Assembly (NCBI GenBank): GCA_041738505.1
Contig: JBGSPQ010000032.1
Span: 1-61,541 of the forward strand
Source of the DNA: JBGSPQ01 sp041738505
GTDB taxonomy: Bacteria > Patescibacteriota > Gracilibacteria > UBA1369
Length of the DNA stretch: 61,541 nt
Direction: 5' to 3'
The notes under the pieces were generated by a model, which saw only the letters and a list, made by a program, of their open reading frames with translations, did no database searches and had not been told where the DNA came from. The position numbers were made by a program, and so were the translations under genes. Positions 1-7,433 of the stretch are shown here, piece after piece. The stretch's first letter is position 1, and every line of letters begins with the position of its first letter.

Positions 1-9
1 GCTTTTATT

Positions 10-49
10 CGAGACGAGGTAAGCTTACACAAGTAAGCGTCCGAGCGAG
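10..49. repeat. 40-bp palindromic repeat, copy 1
   Basis: First of two direct copies, 35 of 40 bases identical to the copy at 123-162. It contains a stem-loop (GCTTAC, 4-nt loop, GTAAGC) and is bounded by conserved CGAGACGAG and CGAGCGAG ends. A further arm, GCTTTTATTC before it and GAATAAAAAAGC after it, can extend the stem in this copy only. Four of the five differences between copies are compensatory base-pair changes, so the fold seems to matter. Confidence 0.7.
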
Positions 50-122
50 AATAAAAAAGCGACGCAGACCACAACAAAAACACCCAATTCATCAAAAGCG
101 AGTATTTCAAGGAAACAACCGA

Positions 123-162
123 CGAGACGAGCTAAGCTTATACCAATAAGCGTGCGAGCGAG
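123..162. repeat. 40-bp palindromic repeat, copy 2
   Basis: Second copy of the repeat at 10-49, in the same orientation, ending 40 bases before tRNA-Gln. Relative to copy 1, a C-G pair in the stem becomes T-A (repeat positions 19 and 24), and G10/C32 becomes C10/G32. The remaining change lies in the loop. It could be a REP-like element, part of a larger mobile sequence off the left edge, or a repeated RNA hairpin. Confidence 0.7.
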
Positions 163-201
163 GAGGGCTGTTGACGCAGAAAGACGAAGCTTTTCATGAA
201 T

Positions 202-276
202 TGGCTGGGGAGGAGGGATTCGAACCCCCGCATGGTGGGTCCAGAACCCACTGCCTTACCACTTGGCGACTCCCCA
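202..276 (-). tRNA. tRNA-Gln (anticodon CUG)
   Basis: The reverse strand folds as a full cloverleaf. Acceptor TGGGGAG pairs with CTCCCCA, followed by discriminator G and an encoded CCA at 202-204. The anticodon stem GTGGG/CCCAC holds loop TTCTGGA, giving anticodon CTG for Gln CAG codons. The T-arm is GGGGG TTCGAAT CCCTC. It lies between the palindromic repeats and gmk. Confidence 0.95.
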
Positions 277-312
277 ACGCTTACAAAGCAAACGGATTTT
301 ACCTAAACAAAA

Positions 313-915
313 TCATTTCTTCAAGCCGGCTTTTTTCATCTCATCCTCAATAATCTTAACCACGTTCCCCACACACTCATCCACCTTCCCCTCATAATTC
401 CAGACCTGATAATCAAACTCATCGGCCGTATCTATCTCTCTTTTCGCGCTTTCCATTCTTCTTTTCACTTCATCCTCCGGCAATTCCCCTCTTTTGGCGA
501 TCCTATCCAACAGCTTTTCCTTACTTTCCGCTTTGATAAAAATCGTCACCAGATTTTTGGCCGGCACAATCTTCTGAATTGAACGGGCCCCCTGCACATC
601 CACCTCACGCAAAACCACCCGGCCCTTTTCCAACGCCTCCACAATCGGTTTATTGGGCGTGCCGTAATAATTGGTGCGATGCACCTGCGCCCACTCCAGA
701 AAATCCCCGTTATCAATCCCCTTTATAAAATCCTTCTTACTAATATAATGATAAATCACCCCTTCCTTTTCACCCGGACGCATGGCCCGCGTTGTACAGG
801 AAATCGGATAATAAAAATCGGGATACTTTTCCCGCAGTGAACGGATAACTGTCCCCTTCCCGACGCCCGAAGGTCCGGAAATGATTATCAGCAAACCTGT
901 CATTTTTTTTGGCAT
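313..915 (-). CDS. gmk: guanylate kinase
   Basis: Phosphorylates GMP to GDP with ATP in the cytosol, an essential step of purine nucleotide supply. The P-loop GPSGVGKGT lies near the N-terminus, followed by the GMP-binding region (ISCTTRAMRPGEKEGVIYHY) and the lid and adenine-binding region rich in Arg (KRRMESAKREID). Length is 200 aa, normal for the family. A reading frame continues upstream to a TTG at 939, but a TATAAT box at 945-950 would put the transcript start at about that TTG. The ATG at 915 is therefore preferred; ATG 903 is a further alternative. No strong Shine-Dalgarno is visible. Confidence 0.96.
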   Translation of the reverse strand: MPKKMTGLLIIISGPSGVGKGTVIRSLREKYPDFYYPISCTTRAMRPGEKEGVIYHYISKKDFIKGIDNGDFLEWAQVHRTNYYGTPNKPIVEALEKGRVVLREVDVQGARSIQKIVPAKNLVTIFIKAESKEKLLDRIAKRGELPEDEVKRRMESAKREIDTADEFDYQVWNYEGKVDECVGNVVKIIEDEMKKAGLKK

Positions 916-944
916 AATCACAAAAAGAGATTCACGCAAAAAGC

Positions 945-950
945 ATTATA
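945..950 (-). promoter_or_regulatory. -10 box of gmk
   Basis: TATAAT on the reverse strand 29 bases upstream of the preferred gmk start. A weak TTGTAT at 966-971 could be the -35 with a short 15-bp spacer. The box helps reject the upstream TTG start. Confidence 0.5.
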
Positions 951-983
951 ACCGAAAATCCCAAGATACAAAGACATGTTTGT

Positions 984-1850
984 TTAACGTCCCGTTTTAA
1001 ACACCAGTGACGGCTTGAAAACAACATTCCCTACGGCAAGCTCGGGGTTCGCCTCCCTCAAGTGAACAAATCCCTCCCCCTCATCAAGCGTTCCGGCCGC
1101 AACCAGACCCTTATACATTGGCACCCCGTTTAATAAAGTATGCGTTCCACCGCGATTGCCTTTCAATTCGGTGCCGGGTGTTGTTTTCATCATCGCCAGC
1201 ATCAAAAACCGGCGGAAATCCATCCCCTGCAGACCGGCCTTGCCGTATTTCTGATCAAACCATTTAATCCTGTCCTCCAACGAACCTTCCGGTTCATCAT
1301 CATCAAGGGGAAAATCCATATCATCGGTAATCGCAACCTCCCAGCCTTTGATTGAAGCCCAGGAATTTCTATCTTTGTTGCCGTCGTAGTTATCCCAGGC
1401 CTGTCTTACCCAGCCGGTTTCCGCCAGACTTCTGAAATTTGTGTAAACATCCGTATAGCGATCATAGTTAGTCACGGGGACAAGCTGAAAAACCGGTTTA
1501 CCCATCATCCGCACAAAATCGGCCTGCGACGGAGTCATCTCCCCTTTGATCAGAGATTTCACCTCTTCCGGAGAAGGATGTTTTGCATCCCTCCCGCTAT
1601 GAAAATCAGGATCATAAAACTTGAAAGCCCGCAAAGCACCAAGGTTTTTTTCATAGTCCCTGTCCGCAAGAGTATTCACAAAATCCAGCTGATACAAAGC
1701 CTTTTCCTTTATCCCCTCCGCCGCACCTCCTATTTCAATACCACCCGCCTCCCGATCCGCTCCGTTCCCTCCGCCATTTAAAGATTTCAATTCATTACTA
1801 CAGGCAAAAATTTCTTTTCGTGACATTTTAATAAAATTAAAGGAGCCCAT
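984..1850 (-). CDS. hypothetical protein, 288 aa
   Basis: I do not recognise a family. The protein has no signal peptide or membrane segment. It has a Gly-rich N-terminal stretch (residues about 26-45), a charged middle with several Trp and Tyr residues, and an acidic patch DMDFPLDDDEPEG around 180-192. ATG 1826 (MSRKEIF) is an alternative start eight codons in; neither start has a clear ribosome binding site. It is transcribed toward gmk with a gap of 68 bases. The coding assignment rests on the long open frame with amino-acid use like its neighbours. Confidence 0.7.
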   Translation of the reverse strand: MGSFNFIKMSRKEIFACSNELKSLNGGGNGADREAGGIEIGGAAEGIKEKALYQLDFVNTLADRDYEKNLGALRAFKFYDPDFHSGRDAKHPSPEEVKSLIKGEMTPSQADFVRMMGKPVFQLVPVTNYDRYTDVYTNFRSLAETGWVRQAWDNYDGNKDRNSWASIKGWEVAITDDMDFPLDDDEPEGSLEDRIKWFDQKYGKAGLQGMDFRRFLMLAMMKTTPGTELKGNRGGTHTLLNGVPMYKGLVAAGTLDEGEGFVHLREANPELAVGNVVFKPSLVFKTGR

Positions 1851-1882
1851 TATTAAACATACTCAATCTCCGGTCAAGTATA

Positions 1883-1911
1883 TTGACATTGACGTACATT
1901 TGTTTTATAAT
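1883..1911 (+). promoter_or_regulatory. strong sigma70-type promoter, upstream of structured RNA
   Basis: A perfect TTGACA (1883-1888) and a perfect TATAAT (1906-1911) are separated by 17 bases, the consensus arrangement. No convincing open frame follows on the plus strand, and the next plus-strand signal is a terminator at 2445-2482. It therefore appears to drive a non-coding transcript. Confidence 0.75.
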
Positions 1912-1952
1912 TTTATGATTCATTGATTCCCGCCACGTCAACTCATACATGC

Positions 1953-1981
1953 TTTATCGGGAATCAAAAATCTGCTATAAT
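1953..1981 (+). promoter_or_regulatory. second promoter with extended -10
   Basis: TGCTATAAT at 1973-1981 is an extended -10. The -35 (TTTATC, 17-bp spacing) is weak. An 8-bp inverted repeat, GATTCCCG at 1925-1932 and CGGGAATC at 1958-1965, lies between the two promoters and overlaps this -35, so it could be an operator. Confidence 0.5.
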
Positions 1982-1987
1982 GATCAG

Positions 1988-2482
1988 ATTTAATCAATCG
2001 GATCCTTGAAAATCAGACGTCGGAAAGTAGTGAAACAGGAGCTTGTGAAATACCCTAAACCCGAATTTCAAAATCTCCCGCCTCCCTGCTTTTCGATACA
2101 GGCGACCGACTATCGCCTTACCAAAAGCAGCCTCCGCCAATCCCCTTATTTTCTTTGAGGGCACGGGCGGACGGACGCAAAAACAAAAATCAAAGAAACA
2201 AAAAGTTTACCTCTTCTTTCTTAATCGACGGAAGGGAAACACAAAAAACAAAAATCAAAAAGGACGGTGGTGCAATAACGTCCTTAAACAATTCACCAAA
2301 GAACAGTAGGGAGACAGCTTTCCATTCGGAAGGCGGTACCAGGGCACAGAGTCGAAACCCTGTTACACACGGCTCATTGATCATTTTGTTCTCCGGGCTT
2401 CAGAAATTAAGCTCCGGATAGGACATGGTCAGAGAGTCACATATGAGGCGTCACCACAAACATGCGGCGACGCCTCTTTCTT
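1988..2482 (+). ncRNA. candidate structured non-coding RNA, about 0.5 kb, family unknown
   Basis: The stretch between the 984-1850 gene and ssb has no plausible protein but is bounded by promoters and an intrinsic terminator. It holds a chain of strong local helices. They are CTGCTTTT/AAAAGCAG with inner AGGCGA/TCGCCT (2086-2130), AAGGACG/CGTCCTT (2260-2285), and GCTTTCC/GGAAGGC with a 4-nt loop (2317-2334). CAGGG/CCCTG (2340-2362) and a bulged CCGGGCTT/AAGC-CCGG (2393-2417) follow. Two A-rich linkers sharing AAAAACAAAAATCAAA separate the domains. I do not see the conserved cores of RNase P RNA, tmRNA, SRP RNA or group I/II introns. The ends are estimated from promoter and terminator. Confidence 0.55.
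2445..2482 (+). terminator. intrinsic terminator of the structured RNA
   Basis: GAGGCGTC (2445-2452) pairs perfectly with GACGCCTC (2469-2476) and is followed by TTTCTTAT. Hairpin and tract read correctly on the plus strand only. Confidence 0.75.
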
Positions 2483-2509
2483 ATATAAAAATTTTTGCCC
2501 CGCCCGAAT

Positions 2510-3013
2510 TTAGAACGGCAGATCGTCAATCGTCACTTCGTCCTCTGTAACGGGAGCCATATTGGAAGAATCCTGATTTTCCGAAGTTTCAGGCTTAATA
2601 CCGCCATGAGCGGACTGCGCGAAAGCGCCCGCACCGGCACCGGCCATCATCGCCGCGCCGGGCTCATTGGAAAATTCGCCTTTTCTATCCAGCATAATCA
2701 TGTTGTCGGCAATGATTTCGGTTCTGTATCTCTTAATGCCGTCCTCCCCTTCCCAATCGCGGGTCTGCATGCGGCCTTCGATATAAACCTTACCCCCCTT
2801 TTTTAAATATTGTCCGCAAATATCAGCCAGTTTCCTCCAGGCCACCACATTGTGAAACTCGGCTTTGTCCTGCTTTTGCCCCGATCCATCCGTCCAGGAA
2901 AAATTTGTAGCAACCGAAAAAGTCGCCACGTTCTGTCCACCGGGAATCTGCCTAAGTTCGGGATCGCGCGTTAAATTACCGATAATCTGCGCCCTGTTCA
3001 ATGACATTGCCAT
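2510..3013 (-). CDS. ssb: single-stranded DNA-binding protein
   Basis: Coats single-stranded DNA during replication, repair and recombination. The OB fold covers roughly residues 4-108 (MSLNRAQIIGNL, FHNVVAWRKLAD, GKVYIEGRMQTRDW). A low-complexity Ala/Gly linker (about 115-140) follows, then the acidic tip ending DDLPF that recruits partner proteins. 167 aa is typical. ATG 3007 is an alternative start two codons in. A separate promoter at 3048-3076 lies inside the end of the upstream 57-aa gene, so ssb can be transcribed alone. Confidence 0.97.
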   Translation of the reverse strand: MAMSLNRAQIIGNLTRDPELRQIPGGQNVATFSVATNFSWTDGSGQKQDKAEFHNVVAWRKLADICGQYLKKGGKVYIEGRMQTRDWEGEDGIKRYRTEIIADNMIMLDRKGEFSNEPGAAMMAGAGAGAFAQSAHGGIKPETSENQDSSNMAPVTEDEVTIDDLPF

Positions 3014-3047
3014 ACTTTGTTTAGTTAAAATTTATAAATGCGCTGGC

Positions 3048-3076
3048 ACTATAACGTCTAAGTTTTGGAACCGCAA
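3048..3076 (-). promoter_or_regulatory. ssb promoter
   Basis: Reverse-strand TTGCGG (3071-3076) and TATAGT (3048-3053) are spaced by 17 bases, with a leader of about 28 nt before the ssb ATG. It overlaps the 3' end of the small gene at 3058-3231. Confidence 0.55.
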
Positions 3077-3231
3077 TTGACATCGGGAACTTCTTGCAGT
3101 AAAGACTTATTGATGACAATCTGTTCATAACGGCCGAAAAAATAGCCGAACCCGAAAACCAGAACAATCACCGCCAGAACCGCCGCAAAAAGCATTGTCA
3201 CATCTCTTTTTAACAAGGTCACTCCCTGCAT
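3058..3231 (-). CDS. small single-pass membrane protein, 57 aa
   Basis: An open frame from ATG 3231 to TAG 3058 encodes a basic start (LLKRD), one hydrophobic helix at about residues 13-32 (MLFAAVLAVIVLVFGFGYFF) and a short tail ending with one Cys. It is divergent from the methyltransferase at 3257 and lies just upstream of ssb. No family is recognised. The clean membrane-protein layout supports a real gene. Confidence 0.55.
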   Translation of the reverse strand: MQGVTLLKRDVTMLFAAVLAVIVLVFGFGYFFGRYEQIVINKSLLQEVPDVNCGSKT

Positions 3232-3256
3232 AGCACCGGCCGTTAAGCAAATAAAT

Positions 3257-4546
3257 ATGAATACCTACGCTTTCATTCTGGGACGCAAAAACCGACTTTC
3301 CACCGCCGAGCTGTTAAGCGTTTTCAACCGACAGACGGAAATCGGAAACACCGTCCACATAATTGATATAACTCCGGAAGCGGTAATTGCCGCTTTTGAA
3401 AAACCTTTGAGCCGACCGCAGGACAGCCTGAACCTGTTGGGTGGAACCGTAAAGATTGTTGAGATCTTTGCGGAAACGAATTTCAATGAAGAGAAACTGT
3501 CTTCCATAATAGGTGAATATCTTACGGATAATTGTGCTTTTTCGGATACAAAACTACCCTACGGTCTTAGCGTCCACAGTTTTACACAAAAGAATGAAGA
3601 AATATTAAAAAAATTGTTAACTAAAATTAAGAAATTTCTTAAAGAAAAAGGGGTAAATTCCAGATTCATCAACAAGAACTTCACCAACCTTAAAACCGCG
3701 GCCGTCATAGGCGAAAAGCTTATCCAGAAAGGAGCGGAAATTGTTTTGATCAATGGCGGACACAAAGTTTTTGCGGGCAGAACGATCGCCATACAGGATA
3801 TAGAAGCGTATGGCCGCCGCGATTTTGAACGCCCCCACCGCGATCCAAGGCTTGGTATGCTGCCTCCCAAAGTGGCGCAGATTATGATCAACCTCGGCGG
3901 ACTCACGGACATCAACCCGCCGGAAATTCAACCCGGAGAACTAAAAAATCATCATCCCCTCACCCTCTATGATCCCTTCGTTGGCATCGGAACACTGCTT
4001 ACCGAAGGCCTTTTAATGGGCTATTCCGTCATCGGCTCCGACATCAACCCCGAAGTTATTGAAAAATCACGCAAGAACATCAATTGGATAATCTCGGACA
4101 AAAACGTCTTCAAACAAACCCACAGACTTTTTGAAAAAGACGCCACCCTGCTGGAAAAATCAGACGTTCCCATGAAAATAGACCTGATTGTAACCGAATC
4201 GTACCTGGGGCCACCGCAAAGCCGGCTCCCCTCCACAGAGGAAATAAACAGAATCTTTGGCGGAATAGAAGACATGGTCTATAAATTTCTGCGCGCCGCT
4301 TATCGGCTGATAGACGCCGGTTCCCCTCTCATCATCAGCATCCCCGCCTACCGTGGCCGTGAAAACTATCACTTCATAGAAAACGTTCCCGAAATCGCCC
4401 GCAAAATGGGCTTCCACATCGACCCCGCAATCCCGCATCAAATCGCGGCCAAGTACAACCTGCCCATCCACAACCGCGAAAGCATCATCTACGACCGCCC
4501 CGACCAGACCGTGGCGCGCGAAATCTTCAAACTCATCAAAAAATAG
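3257..4546 (+). CDS. Trm11/TrmG10-like RNA (guanine-N2) methyltransferase
   Basis: Likely methylates a guanine in tRNA or rRNA using S-adenosylmethionine. The N-terminal part (1-190) resembles the THUMP-containing half of Trm11-type enzymes. The C-terminal Rossmann methyltransferase has motif I YDPFVGIGTLL (about 238-248) and an acidic ribose-binding loop GSDINPEVIEKS (about 261-272). The usual catalytic DPPY position reads TESYLGPP (about 315-322), a variation whose effect is unclear. Length is 429 aa. It is divergent from the ssb region and followed by tRNA-Asn. Confidence 0.75.
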   Translation: MNTYAFILGRKNRLSTAELLSVFNRQTEIGNTVHIIDITPEAVIAAFEKPLSRPQDSLNLLGGTVKIVEIFAETNFNEEKLSSIIGEYLTDNCAFSDTKLPYGLSVHSFTQKNEEILKKLLTKIKKFLKEKGVNSRFINKNFTNLKTAAVIGEKLIQKGAEIVLINGGHKVFAGRTIAIQDIEAYGRRDFERPHRDPRLGMLPPKVAQIMINLGGLTDINPPEIQPGELKNHHPLTLYDPFVGIGTLLTEGLLMGYSVIGSDINPEVIEKSRKNINWIISDKNVFKQTHRLFEKDATLLEKSDVPMKIDLIVTESYLGPPQSRLPSTEEINRIFGGIEDMVYKFLRAAYRLIDAGSPLIISIPAYRGRENYHFIENVPEIARKMGFHIDPAIPHQIAAKYNLPIHNRESIIYDRPDQTVAREIFKLIKK

Positions 4547-4548
4547 AT

Positions 4549-4577
4549 TTGAAAAAAAACGCCATCTTAAGTATATT
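4549..4577 (+). promoter_or_regulatory. promoter of tRNA-Asn
   Basis: TTGAAA (4549-4554), a 17-bp spacer and TATATT (4572-4577) lie immediately after the methyltransferase stop and 65 bases before the tRNA. Confidence 0.55.
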
Positions 4578-4641
4578 AGCCGTTGCCTGCTAAAGTCGGC
4601 TTTTTAAAGCAAACCGCCAGGCAACATTGACAACCCGGCAT

Positions 4642-4716
4642 TCCCCTGTAGCTCAGTGGTAGAGCAACCGGCTGTTAACCGGTAGGTCGTTGGTTCGAGC
4701 CCAACCGGGGGAGCCA
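4642..4716 (+). tRNA. tRNA-Asn (anticodon GUU)
   Basis: Full cloverleaf: acceptor TCCCCTG/CGGGGGA with one wobble pair, D-arm GCTC AGTGGTA GAGC, anticodon loop CTGTTAA (GTT), T-arm GTTGG TTCGAGC CCAAC, discriminator G and encoded CCA (4714-4716). Confidence 0.96.
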
Positions 4717-4718
4717 AA

Positions 4719-4862
4719 TTAAAAACTGCGCATTTTACCAAACTTAAGTGCACTGTTCAGCCACTCAAGCTTAGCTTTTGTGCTAACCTTTTTCCAATGC
4801 TTTAACAGCTCCATATCAAATTCAATTTTCTTCCCGGCCAATTTTGCTGAATTCTTTTTCAT
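4719..4862 (-). CDS. small basic protein paired with nucleotidyltransferase, 47 aa
   Basis: ATG 4862 overlaps the TGA stop of the upstream nucleotidyltransferase in an ATGA junction, the classic arrangement for coupled translation. The product is Lys-rich with an amphipathic C-terminal helix (KAKLEWLNSALKFGKM). No family can be named with certainty. Small helical proteins of the WL-x-ALKF type are often found beside AbiEii-like nucleotidyltransferases, so a toxin-antitoxin role is a reasonable but unproven idea. Confidence 0.6.
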   Translation of the reverse strand: MKKNSAKLAGKKIEFDMELLKHWKKVSTKAKLEWLNSALKFGKMRSF

Positions 4863-5347
4863 ATCTTTTTTAGATTAATTAACGCCTCCAAATCCACCAA
4901 ATCCTGCTGCCTATTCGCTCTCCTTTTCATTTTTATTAAATCTTCAATAGAAATTACAGGTATAACCGTATCGTCTATCCTTTTATTTACTTTATTGGCA
5001 AAGATTTTATCATATTTAAGTGATTCCTCCATAATTATATCAATTTGGAGAGGATTATTTTTGGGAGGAGTAAACGAATAAGCTTTCATATTCTTTTCCT
5101 CTAACCACTGCTTAACCTGCTTTTTATCCGATAAAGATAATACCGATACGGGCAGTCTCTCACTATAACCAAGCTTTTTCATTAATTTACCCATTTTTTT
5201 TAAATTTTCATCTTCCAGCAAAAGCAATAAATCCAAATCCCCTGTAAAACGCAAATACCCATGCAAATTTACCGCAACTCCCCCAACAACAACATATTTA
5301 ATATGCTCTTTATTTAGTTCTTTGAAGACGGATTCAAAATAATTCAT
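4859..5347 (-). CDS. nucleotidyltransferase of the AbiEii/MenT-like superfamily
   Basis: 162 aa. Residues about 19-45 hold the polymerase-beta-type nucleotidyltransferase motif: GG, then RFTGDLDLLL with the metal-binding DxD, followed by a helix-rich C-terminus ending in QQDLVDLEALI. Such enzymes transfer nucleotides to tRNA or protein and many are toxins of bicistronic toxin-antitoxin or abortive-infection systems. It is the first gene of a two-gene operon with the 47-aa protein. Two inverted repeats lie around its promoter (5355-5376 and 5412-5429), suggesting autoregulation. It may also act in resistance or modification. Confidence 0.75.
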   Translation of the reverse strand: MNYFESVFKELNKEHIKYVVVGGVAVNLHGYLRFTGDLDLLLLLEDENLKKMGKLMKKLGYSERLPVSVLSLSDKKQVKQWLEEKNMKAYSFTPPKNNPLQIDIIMEESLKYDKIFANKVNKRIDDTVIPVISIEDLIKMKRRANRQQDLVDLEALINLKKI

Positions 5348-5354
5348 ATAATCA

Positions 5355-5376
5355 AATCAAAGATTTCACTTTGATT
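5355..5376 (-). promoter_or_regulatory. operator-like inverted repeat between promoter and start
   Basis: AATCAAAG and CTTTGATT form a perfect 8-bp inverted repeat with a 6-base spacer. It overlaps the -10 box and ends eight bases before the nucleotidyltransferase ATG, placing it to block transcription start or translation. Confidence 0.5.
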
Positions 5377-5400
5377 ATAACAAAAAACTCCCGTTCGCAA
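5374..5400 (-). promoter_or_regulatory. promoter of nucleotidyltransferase operon
   Basis: Reverse-strand TGTTATAAT is an extended -10 (TATAAT at 5374-5379). TTGCGA at 5395-5400 is a possible -35 with a short 15-bp spacer. Confidence 0.5.
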
Positions 5401-5411
5401 CACATTTAGCT

Positions 5412-5429
5412 TTTAACCTATAGGTTAAA
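5412..5429. promoter_or_regulatory. perfect 18-bp palindrome upstream of the operon promoter
   Basis: TTTAACCTATAGGTTAAA is a perfect palindrome 12 bases upstream of the -35. It has the form of a site for a dimeric DNA-binding protein. It also lies in the intergenic space downstream of the radical SAM gene, so a weak terminator role is the alternative. Confidence 0.45.
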
Positions 5430-5499
5430 GTTTATAAAGAAATCTCATTTTTTCAAACTTCAAAAAAGGAAGCTACATCCCTTCAGCACCAAAACAAAC

Positions 5500-7236
5500 T
5501 CACATAAAATCGGTCCGATCTTTTCCCTTCGCGGAATAAAGCACAAATCGAGATTGATATGGCTCGCTTTTTGTCGATTCGGCAACATCCGGAATGCGGC
5601 ATTTAATTTCATTTAAAGCGGCAATCATCAAATCCAGTTCACCATAATAAGAGTCTATAATTTCATCAATGCCTTTACCGTAATTATCCCTAAAAACCTC
5701 AAGACACTGCATAAAAAAATCGTAATTCAACTTCCCCACATCCTTCCGCAATTCCCTGTAATTTCTCATCACAACCCTTTCATCCGGCAACATATTGTCA
5801 AAACACCCGTTCCCATTATCAAAAACCTGCTTCAAAATTCCTTTGGCGGCAAATCGCGTATCAATTTCGTTAACCAACTGCTCCACATCATTCAACCTTC
5901 TGTCACTATTAACCCTGGCCATCGCCAAAGCAAATTCCCTTATATTGGTCCCCTTTTCCAAATAATTCTTGAAATAATAAGGCAAACCCTTGAATACATC
6001 AACTTCTCCTGTCGCCACCTGATCAATCAACAAACCTTCATTATGTAATTGAGCGTACATTTCGGTACCGGGATAAGGTCGCGTTCTGTGTAAAAAACTA
6101 ATGCCGGTCGCGGCCAACTCATTATCCAACAAAAATTTCGCCGAATTTTCCAGTTCTTCAAAACTGGAATAAGGATTAAACATTATAAAACCGTACTGAA
6201 AGCCAATCTGGTACTGCCTGATTATTGAAACCGCTTTGGCATTGGTGGCAGGATTCAGACAAGACTTATTTCCCAAATTTAAAAGCGCTTCCCTGCATCC
6301 CCCTTCTATACCGATATAAATTCTGTTAACGGTTCCTTCCCATTTGGGCAATAATCCCATCCTTTCAGCCAAAACCATACCCGGGGTTGTCATAAAAGAA
6401 AAAGTGATAACACCCCCAACCGACCCATCGGGATATTTTGCCTCTTTAACATGTTGTACAATCCGATCGGCGCGTTCAATATTTTGCTTCCTTTTGCCAA
6501 AAAAGTCCTCATCCCAGAAGCTGAACTTCTTTACGCCCTTGGACACCAATTCATCTATTTCACGCAATACATCTTCCAAAGGCCGTTCCTGCCTACCCGA
6601 AGGATACATCTGAGGTGTACTGCAAAAGGCACAATTCCAGTCACAACCCACACTCGAAACCAAACTTACAGGTTCGTTACGCTCCACAATTTCCTGCAAA
6701 TATTCATCGGACCTATACGGAATTGGCAGTTTATCCAAAGGTAAAGAATGCGCTCTTTCATCAAGGTTCTCTTCCGTACCCGTTAAAATTCTTGTCGCCA
6801 CACCGGCTATCCTTGTCCGCGTCTCCGCACTTATTCTATTTACCAACTCCAACATTGCAAGCTCACCCCGGCCTCTGACAATATAATCAATACCGGCATA
6901 ACTATCCAAGGGCAAAAATGTCGCATCATAACCGCCAATAACAGTGACAATATTTTCACAAACCTGTTTTACCTGCAGTGCAATATCCTGCACCCTTTTT
7001 CTATGACTGCTCAATGGATTAAATCCAACAATATCGGGAGCCATAGTCTGAATTCTTTTTACAACCTCATAGTCACTAAGTCCGGCAAAAGACTGATCCA
7101 ATATATCCACATCACATCCATTTTCCTTTAAAACACCGGCTATCCATTCCAAACCGGATGATGCCAGACCCAAGCCTTCATCAATCTGGCCATATTCCCT
7201 GCTATCACCGATATTAACAAGACAAACTTTCCTCAT
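5500..7236 (-). CDS. B12-binding-domain radical SAM protein
   Basis: 578 aa. Residues about 1-150 form a cobalamin-binding-like Rossmann domain (VNIGDSREYG, PDIVGFNPLSS, VTVIGGYDATF). The radical SAM core follows with CDWNCAFC giving Cys198, Cys202 and Cys205 for the 4Fe-4S cluster, plus the FSFWDEDFFG and IGIEGG strands. About 180 C-terminal residues are helical and unassigned. This architecture is shared by methyltransferases and methylthiotransferase-like enzymes acting on lipids, cofactors or natural products. The substrate cannot be told, and no biosynthetic partners lie beside it. Confidence 0.85.
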   Translation of the reverse strand: MRKVCLVNIGDSREYGQIDEGLGLASSGLEWIAGVLKENGCDVDILDQSFAGLSDYEVVKRIQTMAPDIVGFNPLSSHRKRVQDIALQVKQVCENIVTVIGGYDATFLPLDSYAGIDYIVRGRGELAMLELVNRISAETRTRIAGVATRILTGTEENLDERAHSLPLDKLPIPYRSDEYLQEIVERNEPVSLVSSVGCDWNCAFCSTPQMYPSGRQERPLEDVLREIDELVSKGVKKFSFWDEDFFGKRKQNIERADRIVQHVKEAKYPDGSVGGVITFSFMTTPGMVLAERMGLLPKWEGTVNRIYIGIEGGCREALLNLGNKSCLNPATNAKAVSIIRQYQIGFQYGFIMFNPYSSFEELENSAKFLLDNELAATGISFLHRTRPYPGTEMYAQLHNEGLLIDQVATGEVDVFKGLPYYFKNYLEKGTNIREFALAMARVNSDRRLNDVEQLVNEIDTRFAAKGILKQVFDNGNGCFDNMLPDERVVMRNYRELRKDVGKLNYDFFMQCLEVFRDNYGKGIDEIIDSYYGELDLMIAALNEIKCRIPDVAESTKSEPYQSRFVLYSAKGKDRTDFM

Positions 7237-7380
7237 TTAAAAATAAAAAAACTTTTCAGCCCGCATAACATAAACCTATTATCAATTATGTCAATACGTG
7301 ATCTGAAATTTAGCAGCATTTCCACCAGCGAAAGCCATTCTTTATTTTCGGCGCAAACGGCAACCGCTTCAAACGGTTTT

Positions 7381-7408
7381 TTGTATTATTCAAAAACATG
7401 CCTATAAT
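7381..7408 (+). promoter_or_regulatory. promoter of FecR-domain gene
   Basis: TTGTAT (7381-7386), a 16-bp spacer and TATAAT (7403-7408), 25 bases before the ATG at 7434. The rest of 7237-7433 shows no gene. Confidence 0.6.
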
Positions 7409-7433
7409 AGTTTGTATTTTTTATAATTGAGCC

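Noticed and set aside
10..162. CRISPR array from the repeated 40-bp sequence
   Set aside because: Only two copies, 73 bases apart, with no cas genes; repeats differ by compensatory changes rather than being identical.
1883..2482. Open frames on both strands within the structured RNA region (for example plus-strand 2155-2421 and minus-strand 2190-2384)
   Set aside because: Their products are low-complexity, lack any family features and run through the predicted helices; promoter and terminator fit a non-coding transcript better.
1988..2482. RNase P RNA or tmRNA
   Set aside because: I could not find the universally conserved GAGGAAAGTCC/ACAGAA cores of RNase P, nor the GGATTCGAC and TTCGA-CC...CCA parts of tmRNA, on either strand. 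A covariance search should still confirm this.
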